Assembly: GCA_964508765.1 (NCBI GenBank) | Contig: CAZDVD010000006.1 | Span: forward strand, 1 to 64,000 | DNA: 64,000 bases | Direction of reading: 5' to 3' | Source: JABMPR01 sp964508765 | GTDB lineage: Bacteria > Fidelibacterota > UBA8477 > JABMPR01 | Shown here: piece after piece, positions 1 to 8,829 of the stretch | Position numbering within the stretch: position 1 is the stretch's first letter | Layout of the letters: the number at the start of each line of letters is the position of its first letter | Made by a program: the position numbers and the translations under genes | The notes under the pieces: model-generated | What the model saw: only the letters and a program-made list of their open reading frames with translations | Database searches by the model: none | What the model was told of the DNA's origin: nothing

Positions 1-60
1 TTGTCCTTGCATATTGACCTCCCTAATTGGTCAACTATTTTCAGGACGACACACAATAAT

Positions 61-95
61 AAAAAGCCCCCGATGAATGTCGGGGGCTTTTTTTG
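61..95. terminator. Rho-independent terminator, probably bidirectional
   Basis: A G+C-rich stem (AAAAGCCCCCGA paired with TCGGGGGCTTTT) with a short TGAATG loop is followed by a T run on the plus strand and preceded by an A run. It lies 29 nt beyond the stop of the minus-strand GH5 gene. It can therefore end that transcript and also one entering from the left edge of the window. Confidence 0.9.
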
Positions 96-123
96 TCAGA
101 ACATTTCTTGAACCCTCTTGGGG

Positions 124-1164
124 TTATTTATCCTGGATGAGCGCTTTTAGCAGAAAATCTCGATAGGTGTCAGATTCTGAATCATAAACACCAAATCCTG
201 AACAAAATTCCCAATATGCCCAGGAAAAGCCACGCTTCTCACTTTCTTGAACAACCTGGGATGTCCAGGCTACTCGTGAAGTTGTATCAACGGTACTGAA
301 TGCCCCAAATTCGCCCATATAAATAGGACGATTATTCTTAACACTATAGGCTTTTATTTTATCAAAATCTTTCCCCATTTGTGCTAATTGTTCACCTTCA
401 GCAGCCCAGGTTAATCCAAGCCATTCATCACTGCCTTCGGACCAGGAAGCTCCTTGATGAGTAAAATGATAGGGGTCGTAGTAATGAACGGTGACAATGA
501 CATTGTGCTCTGTTTCGGGAATGACCAGCGAATCCAATTTTGAAATGCCACCCCAATTGGCTGTCCCAAACATGAGGGTACGGTCTGGATTGGTACTACG
601 AAGTTCCTTTGTCAAAATAGGTATCCACTCATTCCAGAGCGCAGGAGTAAGTTTCGCATGGGGTTCGTTAAGTGGCTCAAAAACTAATTGGGCTGGGTAG
701 GTGGCAAAAGACTGACCTATTTGATGCCATATTGCAAGAAGTCGCTCGAGATGCTCGGCTGGAGCGTTAAAGAGAGAGTTATAATGATGGGTATTGACAA
801 CGACAGTCAAATCATGCTTCAGGGCCATATCAATAACATAGTGAACCCGGGCCATAAAGACGGAATCAATGGTAAAAGGTGCCAATGTATCAGTATGTGC
901 TGACCAACGGACAGGTACTCTAACAGAGTTAAACCCTGCGTCTTTAATAATTTCAAAGTATTCATCTTTAATCACAACTCCCCACTCACCCTCTGCAGGT
1001 GCATCGAGAGCATTTCCGAGATTAATCCCGGGTGACAAAGATTGGTTTAGAAGTTCCAGGGTAGTTGGGGGGAGGGGTTGAGTCTCTTCAACAGGAGCAG
1101 GTGGGGTGCAGGAAAAACATACAAGTACCACAAAGAGTACACTTATCGCCATTTTTTGATTCAT
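124..1164 (-). CDS. Glycoside hydrolase family 5 endoglucanase-like lipoprotein
   Basis: The 346-residue product is a predicted exported (beta/alpha)8 retaining glycosidase, most like cellulase-type GH5 enzymes that cleave beta-1,4-glucans. The GH5 landmarks are in order: GINLGNAL, FNSVRVPVRW, the HH pair, the acid/base Glu in LNEPH (about residue 167), HYYDPY, and the nucleophile Glu in YMGEFG (about residue 285). The N-terminus has a hydrophobic stretch ending in CFSC, a lipobox-like site, so membrane anchoring is expected. An ATG at 1197 is possible, but the ATG at 1164 has GAGG five bases upstream and gives a standard signal peptide. Substrate specificity cannot be read from the sequence. 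Confidence 0.88.
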   Translation of the reverse strand: MNQKMAISVLFVVLVCFSCTPPAPVEETQPLPPTTLELLNQSLSPGINLGNALDAPAEGEWGVVIKDEYFEIIKDAGFNSVRVPVRWSAHTDTLAPFTIDSVFMARVHYVIDMALKHDLTVVVNTHHYNSLFNAPAEHLERLLAIWHQIGQSFATYPAQLVFEPLNEPHAKLTPALWNEWIPILTKELRSTNPDRTLMFGTANWGGISKLDSLVIPETEHNVIVTVHYYDPYHFTHQGASWSEGSDEWLGLTWAAEGEQLAQMGKDFDKIKAYSVKNNRPIYMGEFGAFSTVDTTSRVAWTSQVVQESEKRGFSWAYWEFCSGFGVYDSESDTYRDFLLKALIQDK

Positions 1165-1415
1165 CATTTCCTCTTCAAGGTTTATTAGTTCGAACAAATT
1201 ACTATTTAAATATAGTGCTTCAAGGTAAACAGTAAAGCCAGTACTGATTTATAGAGTGCAGTGAGGTCTATGGAGAATAGATATGAGTCAGGTGCAACGT
1301 TCTCGTAATCATGAACAGCGAGCGATTATGGACAAGATGCTGGATCATCATTTTGTACAGTAAACTTGCAATATTGGAAAAATTAAACAATATAAGTTAT
1401 TGGTATCAAATCCTC

Positions 1416-1777
1416 AGGAGGAAACTATAGAATATACACAGCTTGGTAGGTCAGGTCTCAAGGTGAGCCGTCTATGTCTTAGAACCATGAATTTTGGTCC
1501 TCACACGACGGAGGAAGGCAGTTTTCAGATTATGGACACCTCTCTTGATTCTGGACTGAATTTCTTTGACACCGCGGATGTTTATAGGTGGGAAATGGGT
1601 GAAGGTATTACTGAGCAGATTATCGGTCGTTGGCTCAAACAGGGTGGTCGTCGAGACAAGATTGTGTTAACCACGAAGGTGTATGGTGGCATGGGCGAGG
1701 GTGTTAATGATCGAGGACTTTCTGCCTATCATATTATTCAGGCCTGCAATGCCAGTTTGAAACGCTTGGAGACAGAC
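1416..1777 (+). pseudogene. Aldo/keto reductase remnant, 5' part only
   Basis: From 1427 the translation matches the N-terminal third of the aldo/keto reductase family: YTQLGRSGLKVSRLCL, NFFDTADVY (with the catalytic Asp and Tyr) and the TTKV strand with its Lys. A good AGGAGG (1416-1421) sits five bases upstream of an ATA codon exactly where the family starts, so the original ATG looks mutated. The usual CLGTM reads CLRTM. After RLETD (about 1777) the similarity stops, and the frame runs antisense into the 3' end of the neighbouring histidine kinase gene. The catalytic Tyr/Lys/His context and two thirds of the barrel are lost, so this is a decayed gene. Confidence 0.8.
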
Positions 1778-1816
1778 ATTCCATTCCATGGGTCAATCGA
1801 AGAAAATGGGGATAGA

Positions 1817-3283
1817 CTACTTGCCAAACTCCAGTGCTTTGAGTATCACTCCCTGAATATCTTCCACTGTGAATGGTTTGGCCAGGGCGAAGTCGATAAA
1901 CTCTGCCAGGGTTGGCTCCTCTTCAAGAAATATTGGCCATCCAGACAGGAGCAGAATCGGTGTATGTTTTCGTTTTAACTTGATCATTTCTGCGAACTCT
2001 TGGCCACCCATTTCAGGCATCTCCATATCCGTAATGACCAGATCATACTCATTGATTTTAAAATCCTCAAATGCCTCTTTCGTGGAGGTGTAAGTGGAAA
2101 CCGTATGACCTTCATCGGTGAGGAGCTCATTGAGCATCTCGGTAATAAATTCGTTGTCATCCACGGCTAGAATTCGGACTGGAGAGACCTCAATGGCCTG
2201 TACGGGTATTTCAGTTGGTTTGGCATCAACCTTATCGAAAATAAGGCTGATTATCGTTCCTGCACCCACCTCACTCTCTACTAAAATCTCACCATCGTGA
2301 CGTTTAATGGTGCCATAAACTTCACTTAAACCAAGACCAGTACCCGAGCTCCCCTTGGTGCTGAAGAAAGGATCAAAGATGCGGCTGCGCACATCCTCAG
2401 TCATTCCAGTGCCTGTATCCTGGACACTGATGATTATCTTTCCATTTTGTTCCGAGGTGGACATGGTGAGGATACCCCCATCCGGCATGGCATCGACGCC
2501 ATTAAAAATCAGGTTGGTGACCGCATTGATGATTTCGGATTTACTGCCAGAAATATAGAGGTCAGGCTCGAAATCATTGATGGCAGATATAATGATACCT
2601 TCCTTTTGCTCAATCTCCATCCATCTCGCCTGGGTCATATAAACTACATTTTGCATGAGACCCGCTGTTTCCAGGGTTTCCTTTTCAGTGACCCGGCCAC
2701 CGCTGGCAAAATCAAGCATGCGTCGGATGGTATCAGAACCCGTCCGCGTTGAACCTTCAAGTATTTCTAACTGTTTGATCAAGGTAGGATCAACCGCCGT
2801 TTTTTTGATGGATCGGATCTGACCCATCAGCTCAGCCATGACATTGTTGAAATCATGAGCTGCCCCAGCCGTCAGTTTTCCAATGGAAGCGAGTCGTCTG
2901 GATTGTGCGGATTTATCCTCAGCTGCACGAATATCACTGATATTGCGCACGGTTATGGTAAACCCCACCAGGACATCGTCATCATCAACGATGGGGTGGG
3001 TACGTTCCTCAAAAAATTCTCCATAGCGCGCATCAAAGTAGTTGGAGTTGACAATTTGGCCCGTTTCCAATGATTTAGGTAGGGGACAGTTGCTACAGGG
3101 CTCATCCTTGTCGTGAATTGCCTTATGGCACTTCAAACCAGTTAGCTCGTTGCCTTGTCCAATGATGATATTGGCAGCCCGGTTTGCCTCCACAATAATG
3201 TAATCCTTATCGGTGAGGGCAATCATATCTGTGAAATGTTCAAAGACATTCTGAAGGCTGAGTTTGTTTTGTTGTGGCGCCAT
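1817..3283 (-). CDS. Hybrid sensor histidine kinase (PAS-HisKA-HATPase-REC)
   Basis: This is a 488-residue cytoplasmic hybrid kinase with no membrane segment. A PAS domain occupies about residues 10-120 and carries a CSNC pair that could bind metal or sense redox. The dimerisation helix has the phospho-acceptor His143 in AAHDFNN. The ATPase domain has N-box (N257-N261), DTGTGM, FDPFF and GTGLGL motifs. A C-terminal receiver (about 370-488) has acidic residues in VDDNE and the phospho-acceptor Asp419 in VITDMEMP. The attached receiver suggests a phosphorelay, and no HPt protein is evident nearby. It shares the strand and region of the other signalling genes at 3.5-8.1 kb. Confidence 0.9.
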   Translation of the reverse strand: MAPQQNKLSLQNVFEHFTDMIALTDKDYIIVEANRAANIIIGQGNELTGLKCHKAIHDKDEPCSNCPLPKSLETGQIVNSNYFDARYGEFFEERTHPIVDDDDVLVGFTITVRNISDIRAAEDKSAQSRRLASIGKLTAGAAHDFNNVMAELMGQIRSIKKTAVDPTLIKQLEILEGSTRTGSDTIRRMLDFASGGRVTEKETLETAGLMQNVVYMTQARWMEIEQKEGIIISAINDFEPDLYISGSKSEIINAVTNLIFNGVDAMPDGGILTMSTSEQNGKIIISVQDTGTGMTEDVRSRIFDPFFSTKGSSGTGLGLSEVYGTIKRHDGEILVESEVGAGTIISLIFDKVDAKPTEIPVQAIEVSPVRILAVDDNEFITEMLNELLTDEGHTVSTYTSTKEAFEDFKINEYDLVITDMEMPEMGGQEFAEMIKLKRKHTPILLLSGWPIFLEEEPTLAEFIDFALAKPFTVEDIQGVILKALEFGK

Positions 3284-3394
3284 TTCTACCCTGTAGATTG
3301 TTAAACAGGCTGCAAGTTAACAGCCTGGTCTATGATTAAGTTCACTTTTTTAAAGTGGTTAAGCAAGACAATCCCTATCAAGCAAAAACTCAAC

Positions 3395-3432
3395 GACCTA
3401 CTCGAAGCACACATCGGCGCTCTGAGTAGGTC
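3395..3432. repeat. 9-bp inverted repeat between kinase and TPR gene
   Basis: GACCTACTC at 3395-3403 is repeated in perfect inverted order at 3424-3432, with a 20-nt loop. It lies just after the 3' end of the minus-strand TPR gene and before the hybrid kinase gene. It could be a weak terminator or an operator. There is no T run. Confidence 0.35.
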
Positions 3433-3480
3433 TGATGAGTTTTACTATTTTGTATTAACCAGATCTGGAAGGTTAATACT

Positions 3481-4719
3481 TTACTCCATCAATGCAGATA
3501 ATTCACTTTCAACTTCGTTGGCTCTAGAGTGAGCAGCCATATTTATGAAGCCAGTTTTTGCATCTTTTAGGAATTCGATAGCCTTTCCAGTGTCCCCTTG
3601 TTCAATAAAGAGATGAGCTAGCTCCACCTGAGTTTGACCAATATTCAACGGTTTGTTGTGGTCTTTACATATCCTGAGACTGTTTTCCAGGAAAGCCTGG
3701 GCAGTGCGGTACTTCTTCCGTTTACTGGATATCATACCAAGGATTTTGTAGGTTTCACCCATGCTGAGTCGGTCACCGAACTTTGAGAATGCTTGAAAAG
3801 CAGATGTAGCCAGCGCAGTACCTGCTGACAGATCATCTTGCCGATATAGAATCTCGGACTTCTCCAGGTAGGAGACACTTTTCAAGTAATAATTCTCTGC
3901 AGTGGCAAACATCTCGATACTCTTATTAAAGAATTCCAATGCCTTCGCATCTTCGTGCTTAGCCTTATAGGCAAGCCCGATGTTGTGTAGAATTCTTGCT
4001 TCAAGCGAGCGATCTGTAGTTTCACCCAGTAAATCGAGTGTTTGTGTCAGATGGCTGAGAGAGTCATCATAAGAACCCTTTAAATGGTAAATATTACCCA
4101 GGTTCATATTGATTTTGATAAGCAATTTAGTGAGCTTGAATTCACTAGCCAGTGCCTTGGCTTCCTGCATAAGCTTTTCAGCTCTCTCGACCTCACCTGT
4201 CTCAACAAGGACAACACTTATTGAAAGCATGATCCCGACGAGTCGTTGAGGTCTTTTAAGTTTCTTATAATAATCCATACAAAGCTCGTATTCGATTAAG
4301 CTTGTATTGAAATCGGAGAGGTAAAAAGAAATGTCACCCAATCTCTGATGCACCTGAACTGAGAAGTAATCATCCTTCATCAGACCGGCATGGTCCTTTA
4401 GTAGGAGGAGGAGTTGCTGTGCTTTATGAAACTGCCCATGAGGAATGGCAATTTTTGCTATATCATATAGAAACTCTAGATACTGTCTTTCGTCCAGGAA
4501 CTTGGAGGAATGAAGTTGGATCGTATCAAAATCGATTTCACGAAAAACTTCCTTCTTGTTTCCAAGAGCCTCGGGTGGTGTTTTCTTCCAGCTCTTCTTG
4601 AGGAGTCTCTCACGCTCGCTGCGCAGTTGTTTCAGGTAGTCGGCAAAATCAAGCCCACACCTTTCAACAGCCAAGTCGCGAATGGCTCTCAGGAATGATT
4701 GTAAATTTGTATCACCCAT
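3481..4719 (-). CDS. TPR-repeat protein, cytoplasmic
   Basis: The 412-residue protein is built of helical repeats of about 35-40 residues through most of its length, with TPR-type W/L-G-Y-A-F-A-P spacing; a clear one reads HNIGLAYKAKHEDAKALEFF. No signal peptide or membrane segment is visible. The first 80 residues are charged and not repetitive. TPR arrays of this kind mediate protein-protein contacts, and similar proteins often sit beside two-component genes in FCB bacteria. The partner is unknown, though the neighbouring kinases are the obvious candidates. The start has AAGAAG upstream of the ATG. Confidence 0.8.
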   Translation of the reverse strand: MGDTNLQSFLRAIRDLAVERCGLDFADYLKQLRSERERLLKKSWKKTPPEALGNKKEVFREIDFDTIQLHSSKFLDERQYLEFLYDIAKIAIPHGQFHKAQQLLLLLKDHAGLMKDDYFSVQVHQRLGDISFYLSDFNTSLIEYELCMDYYKKLKRPQRLVGIMLSISVVLVETGEVERAEKLMQEAKALASEFKLTKLLIKINMNLGNIYHLKGSYDDSLSHLTQTLDLLGETTDRSLEARILHNIGLAYKAKHEDAKALEFFNKSIEMFATAENYYLKSVSYLEKSEILYRQDDLSAGTALATSAFQAFSKFGDRLSMGETYKILGMISSKRKKYRTAQAFLENSLRICKDHNKPLNIGQTQVELAHLFIEQGDTGKAIEFLKDAKTGFINMAAHSRANEVESELSALME

Positions 4720-4781
4720 AATTTATATCTTCTTTATGTTTTAAATTCAATGTGTTTAGATTGACATGCTGTATTAGCATA

Positions 4782-5411
4782 TCAATCTTCATCCTCACCC
4801 AGAGCCCAGGCATATTGTGTGAAGTGGCCAATTCCAAAATTAATGGTTTTCGCGACATGATCGACGACATATTCATCAACTGGAAACCAGTTGTCTCCAC
4901 CATCTTCACTGTAATATGGTTGTAGATTTAATTCTTCCCAGGCATTTCCCTCAATGTTCAGAAAGCCCCAACTGAGTGTGATTCGCATATCGGCATCATA
5001 GTTTCTGCTAGGCAGAAATTCAACACCAGCAGCAGTTTGGCCTGATGCATCAAAATTGAGTACGCGTACGCTGATCCTAAGGCGATTCTCTTCAAAAGCA
5101 TCCTGAGGTACCTCAACCATATTCATGAATGTTTTTTCACCACCAACCTGTCCGCCCACGTCGCTACGGATCGTTTTAGATGCATAACCCTTGCGACCAG
5201 TCCTCTTAGCGAGATCACCGCTTTGGGCTTCTGCAAGCGCTGCCGTGACTTCAGGATTCCATTCTGCCCAGCTTATCTGGTCTGTTGGAATTCCTTTTTG
5301 TAACGCTGTACTACTTTCCATGTCAGGATCAAGTGGATTTGCGGAGCAGAAGTAAAGTACTGAAACCGATAACAACAGTACCGAAATCTGCACCCATTTA
5401 ATTTGTTTCAT
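4782..5411 (-). CDS. Putative lipoprotein of unknown function
   Basis: The 209-residue product begins with a short basic n-region and a hydrophobic segment ending in VLYFC, a lipobox-like site, followed by SANPLDPD, so it is probably a lipoprotein. The mature part is acidic and predicted to be beta-rich, with the motifs VGGQVGGEKTF and YYSEDGGDNWFPVDEYVVDH. I do not recognise a named family. The gene is preceded by AGAAAGGAA and a strong hairpin in its leader (5450-5475). It lies 62 bases upstream of the TPR gene on the same strand, so the two may be cotranscribed. Confidence 0.75.
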   Translation of the reverse strand: MKQIKWVQISVLLLSVSVLYFCSANPLDPDMESSTALQKGIPTDQISWAEWNPEVTAALAEAQSGDLAKRTGRKGYASKTIRSDVGGQVGGEKTFMNMVEVPQDAFEENRLRISVRVLNFDASGQTAAGVEFLPSRNYDADMRITLSWGFLNIEGNAWEELNLQPYYSEDGGDNWFPVDEYVVDHVAKTINFGIGHFTQYAWALGEDED

Positions 5412-5947
5412 GAGACGATTCCTTTCTAAACAATTACCATATAATTAATCATTAGCTGAATCTTTTCAGCTAATGAACGTATCCAAGTATTCATCCCAAA
5501 TTGTGTTCGATTCTAGAGATCGACGGCTCATAGACCACAGGAGTGAACCTATAACTATCGTTACCAGAATCACCTACGCTAGTTTCTTAATATAAAACTT
5601 TAAGCAATAGGCACAATATACCATTATGTAGCAGACTCTATTTATTCCAATTTTCATGCCAGTCTAATATCGAGCACTTCTGGAACGGACGTGGCAATCG
5701 TTCGTTACAATAATTCATCACGAAATCTTACCATACTCCAGAATTAATCCACAGCATAGGATATTGATTATAATGATATTAAGGTGATTCGGATATGTGA
5801 TTTAGCTAAGCTGATCATGTTAGCTTGGAATAACGCAAAACACTTTTGACTCAATTCTGGTCAAGAATCAGGTGAGTTAAATTAAAGGATGAAGTGGTTT
5901 ATATCAACCATGTCGGGTGATTAGACCCGGTTGATTTAAACCGATCC
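5412..5947. other. 536-base intergenic region between lipoprotein and kinase-like gene
   Basis: No ORF of coding quality is visible on either strand. The region holds a perfect hairpin at 5450-5475 close to the lipoprotein start, and an imperfect stem at 5902-5936 (TATCAACC with GGTTGATT, enclosing GGGT/ACCC) just downstream of the kinase-like gene that could end its transcript. The rest is A+T-rich with nothing I can name. A small RNA cannot be excluded. Confidence 0.6.
5450..5475 (-). promoter_or_regulatory. Perfect 11-bp hairpin in lipoprotein leader
   Basis: CATTAGCTGAA pairs perfectly with TTCAGCTAATG around a TCTT loop. It lies 39 bases upstream of the lipoprotein ATG on the minus strand. 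It could be an operator palindrome, a transcript-stabilising 5' stem or an attenuator. It has no T run on the minus strand that would make it a classic terminator. Confidence 0.45.
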
Positions 5948-6679
5948 CTAGATAGTGGACAATTTGATTTTGAGTTCTAGACTAAGGGGGCGTTCTGTGT
6001 GATGGATTAATTCGATTCTATTGGAAACATTTCGTATCACTCTGGCAAGGTATCGTAAGGGCACTTCACCTGCAGAGGGAAATGTGAGTGAATCTTCTTC
6101 AGTTCCCATTGGAGGTGCTGTTAGAATCTGGTTCACATTGGTCTTGATTATATATTGCATATTTTCTTTATCGAGAGAAGTACTTATAAAAACTGGCCCC
6201 TCTATTGTATAACGTTTTGTATGTTTCAAGTAGGCATACAGAAATATCCAGATAATTCTTGGATTGGCCTGGGTGTTGATTACTCCTGTAGCAAGGTCCT
6301 GTTGGAGCTCAATCCCATTAAAGGTAGGTAACCTCAAGAGCTTTCCAACTGTATCTGAAATCATTGTTGGAAACGTAAGTTCCTGACTTTCAGCTGGTAT
6401 CAGGTCAGTGTTCATTAGATTTTGTGAAAATTTTACCAGGCTATTGATGGATTCTGAGACTTGGGCCGCCTTAGCAGTCGCTTTGTCGTAATCCTTGTTT
6501 TCTAGAGCCTGTTTTAAAAAGGAAGCGTTCATTGAGAGGGAGGTGAATCGATTATTCATCTTGTGAGTAAACCCAAAGTCCTGTGCAGCAGCGGTATAGG
6601 CGAACACCAACTCCATTAACTCCTCGTATGCATCAATGTCGAACTGGCCTGAATTGCTGTTATCCACTTTGTCCCTCAT
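5948..6679 (-). CDS. Histidine-kinase-like protein with DHp-type helix but no ATPase motifs
   Basis: The 243-residue soluble protein has a helix reading FTHKMNNRFTSLSMNASFL, which matches the HisKA-type dimerisation helix of NtrB-like kinases, with His39 as the candidate phospho-acceptor. The remaining sequence has the spacing of a HATPase fold (PRIIWIFLYAYLKH in place of the N-box), but I see no Asn box, DxGxG or GxGxG. It may be a degenerate kinase or a phosphotransfer protein of the Spo0B type. It lies 53 bases downstream of the NtrC-type regulator gene on the same strand, so the pair is probably an operon. The assignment is inference from motif patterns. Confidence 0.7.
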   Translation of the reverse strand: MRDKVDNSNSGQFDIDAYEELMELVFAYTAAAQDFGFTHKMNNRFTSLSMNASFLKQALENKDYDKATAKAAQVSESINSLVKFSQNLMNTDLIPAESQELTFPTMISDTVGKLLRLPTFNGIELQQDLATGVINTQANPRIIWIFLYAYLKHTKRYTIEGPVFISTSLDKENMQYIIKTNVNQILTAPPMGTEEDSLTFPSAGEVPLRYLARVIRNVSNRIELIHHTERPLSLELKIKLSTI

Positions 6680-6732
6680 ATATCTACTCGGTCGTTATTC
6701 ACTTCAATCGATAGGTTTATCAATGACCTTTT

Positions 6733-8106
6733 TTAGGAAATTTTAAATTTTTTCAGTCGGTATTTCATGGTTTCCCGGCTTAGACCAAGTAACGCAGCTG
6801 CCTTGGTCTTATTGCCCCCGGTACGTTCCAGGGCTTGCTTTAAGAGATGTTGCTCAAGTTTCTCTAGCGAAAGACCCGCTTCGGGAAGATTAATTTCCTG
6901 ATTCACATCATTTATCCCTGATACTTCTGGCACTTCTTTCTGGCTAATCTGTTGGAGACTTATGTTTTGAGATGAAAGCACATCACTCTGCTCGAACAGT
7001 ACGGCTCGTTCCATGACATTCCGGATTTCTCTCACATTACCAACCCAGGGATGCCTCATGAGCATTTTCTGAGCAGCAGGGGAAATACTTCTGATATTTC
7101 TTTTGAATTCCTTGTTAAATACGTCAAGGAAGTAATTCGCCAGGATCAGGATGTCGTCATTACGTTCTCTAAGTGCAGGAAGTCTTACAGAAGCTACGTT
7201 AAGGCGATAATATAGATCGGCCCTGAACTTTTTTTCTTCCACGAGTTGTTTCAGGTCCTGCGATGAAGCGCTGATGATACGGGCATCAATTTTAATTTCT
7301 TTGGTTCCACCGACTCGGCGAAAGGTTTTCTCTTCCAGAACTTTGAGAAGTTTGGACTGGGATGCCAGGTTCATGTCACCAACTTCGTCAAGGAAGAAGG
7401 TCCCCTCATGGGCTAGTTCCAACAATCCTTTTTTGCGATGCTTGGCATCTGTAAAGGCACCGGCTTCGTGGCCAAAGAGTTCTGATTCGAGTAGACTGGC
7501 TTGAATTGCCGAGCAATTCACTTCTATAAATGGGTGTTTTGCCCGAGGACTCTGATAATGTATTGAGCGGGCCACAAGTCCTTTTCCAGTACCGGTCTCA
7601 CCACGGATCAGGATGGTAGTTTTGGAAGATTCTGCTACCTGATATATAAATTGATATATTTTCTGCATGGAATCGCTGGTACCAACAATATTTCCAAATT
7701 GGTACTGGTTCTCTATTTGCAGATAATTCAGCTGTTCACGTTTCTTACGGCGGTCGATAGCCTGATTGACCTGAATCTTCAATTCATCGGGGTCGATGGG
7801 TTTGCGTATATAATCCATGGCGCCCAGCTTGATGGCACGGATGGCCGATCTAAGATCAGCCTGCCCTGTTATCATGATGATTTCAACGTCTTCAACTTCA
7901 CTTTTCAGCTTCTCGAGAAAGGTGAGGCCATCCATTCCGGGTAGACCGATGTCCAGCAGAATCAAGTCAGGATTTTCACGAAGAATATAGGGGTGGGCAG
8001 TTTCAGCCGAGTTGAATGTGGAGACGTCGTAGTCTTCGGATTCAAAAAGTTCCTTGAGCAGCTCTCTGATCTCAGAGTCATCATCGATGATATGAATGGA
8101 AACCAT
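6733..8106 (-). CDS. Sigma-54-dependent response regulator, NtrC family
   Basis: The 457-residue protein has the three-domain NtrC plan. The receiver (1-115) has Asp8-10 and phospho-acceptor Asp52 in LLDIGLP, with Lys in the IRKPID strand. The AAA+ domain (about 137-370) has Walker A GETGTGKG (169-176), the sigma-54 contact loop GAFTDA (216-221) and Walker B FFLDE. The C-terminal Fis-type helix-turn-helix reads NKTKAAALLGLSRETMKYRL. It activates RpoN promoters after phosphorylation. A strong RpoN promoter lies 4 kb away at 12371, which makes the tyrosine phenol-lyase gene a possible target, but nothing in the sequence ties the two. Confidence 0.95.
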   Translation of the reverse strand: MVSIHIIDDDSEIRELLKELFESEDYDVSTFNSAETAHPYILRENPDLILLDIGLPGMDGLTFLEKLKSEVEDVEIIMITGQADLRSAIRAIKLGAMDYIRKPIDPDELKIQVNQAIDRRKKREQLNYLQIENQYQFGNIVGTSDSMQKIYQFIYQVAESSKTTILIRGETGTGKGLVARSIHYQSPRAKHPFIEVNCSAIQASLLESELFGHEAGAFTDAKHRKKGLLELAHEGTFFLDEVGDMNLASQSKLLKVLEEKTFRRVGGTKEIKIDARIISASSQDLKQLVEEKKFRADLYYRLNVASVRLPALRERNDDILILANYFLDVFNKEFKRNIRSISPAAQKMLMRHPWVGNVREIRNVMERAVLFEQSDVLSSQNISLQQISQKEVPEVSGINDVNQEINLPEAGLSLEKLEQHLLKQALERTGGNKTKAAALLGLSRETMKYRLKKFKIS

Positions 8107-8206
8107 GCCCCAAACTTTGCTATAATCAACTATAATGCAAGTAAAATTAGATAATGTTGGGGGTTCTTGAATGAGAGAATTCCTATAATGGCTAAGGAGG
8201 TGTCAA

Positions 8207-8269
8207 GTGGGTGGCCTAACAAATCGAAACGACCATAAAATCCTTTCAAACCTCAACTATTCAGACTAA
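8207..8269 (+). CDS. Possible 20-residue leader peptide with strong RBS
   Basis: A GTG codon six bases after a perfect AAGGAGG (8194-8200) opens a 20-codon frame ending at TAA. It lies between the divergent NtrC-type regulator and the stand-alone receiver, 47 bases before the latter. The peptide (MGGLTNRNDHK...) has no recognisable motif. The ribosome site is better than that of most genes here, but a reading frame this short could be chance. Confidence 0.3.
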   Translation: MGGLTNRNDHKILSNLNYSD

Positions 8270-8316
8270 TTATAGAACGGTTGAGATTGTAAATATCACA
8301 TAGAAGAGGGTCAGGC

Positions 8317-8694
8317 TTGACTACAGCGATTGACCATTCAAAAACGGTGCTAATCATAGATGATGAGAAATCTATCAGAGATGTATTGGTTACTTTCTTT
8401 CAGGAAAATGGATATGATGTATTGACTGCAAACGACGGTCGAGAGGGGATTGCTGCCTTTGAGAGATTTCCAACTGATCTCGTCATCACCGATATCGTCA
8501 TGCCCCGCGTTGAGGGTATCGGGACGATCCGACAAATCCGAAAACAATCAAGAAGCGTCAAAATTATCGCCATGACTGGGTACGTAGATTCTTATCTGAA
8601 AGAAGCCATCACACTTGGAGCTGATGATTCAATCAATAAGCCATTCAATACAGAAGAATTGATGGCTGTGGTTGACCGCGTGACCAATTCTTAA
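8317..8694 (+). CDS. Single-domain response regulator (CheY-like)
   Basis: The 125-residue protein is a bare receiver domain: the acidic pair in IIDDE (15-16), phospho-acceptor Asp59 in VITDIVMP, Thr in AMTGY and Lys in INKPFN. There is no output domain, so it probably works in a phosphorelay or by direct protein contact, for example with the hybrid kinase at 1.8 kb. The start is TTG with AGAGGG upstream; no ATG lies before the receiver fold. It is transcribed divergently from the NtrC-type gene. Confidence 0.92.
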   Translation: MTTAIDHSKTVLIIDDEKSIRDVLVTFFQENGYDVLTANDGREGIAAFERFPTDLVITDIVMPRVEGIGTIRQIRKQSRSVKIIAMTGYVDSYLKEAITLGADDSINKPFNTEELMAVVDRVTNS

Positions 8695-8829
8695 ATTTTG
8701 TTCCTGTTCGAAAAATCATATTGGTACCCTACTCAAAAAAAAGGATGTGAACTTACAATTGCACTTGCAGGTCACGTCACGCACTGATTGTTCAAAGTGG
8801 AATATTCAAATAATTGGATCAAAACAGAT

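Noticed and set aside
1283..1363. 26-codon frame upstream of the reductase remnant
   Set aside because: No ribosome site and no recognisable sequence; it may be debris.
4712..4909. 65-codon minus frame inside the lipoprotein region
   Set aside because: It lies out of frame within 4782-5411, which has a signal peptide and better coding quality.
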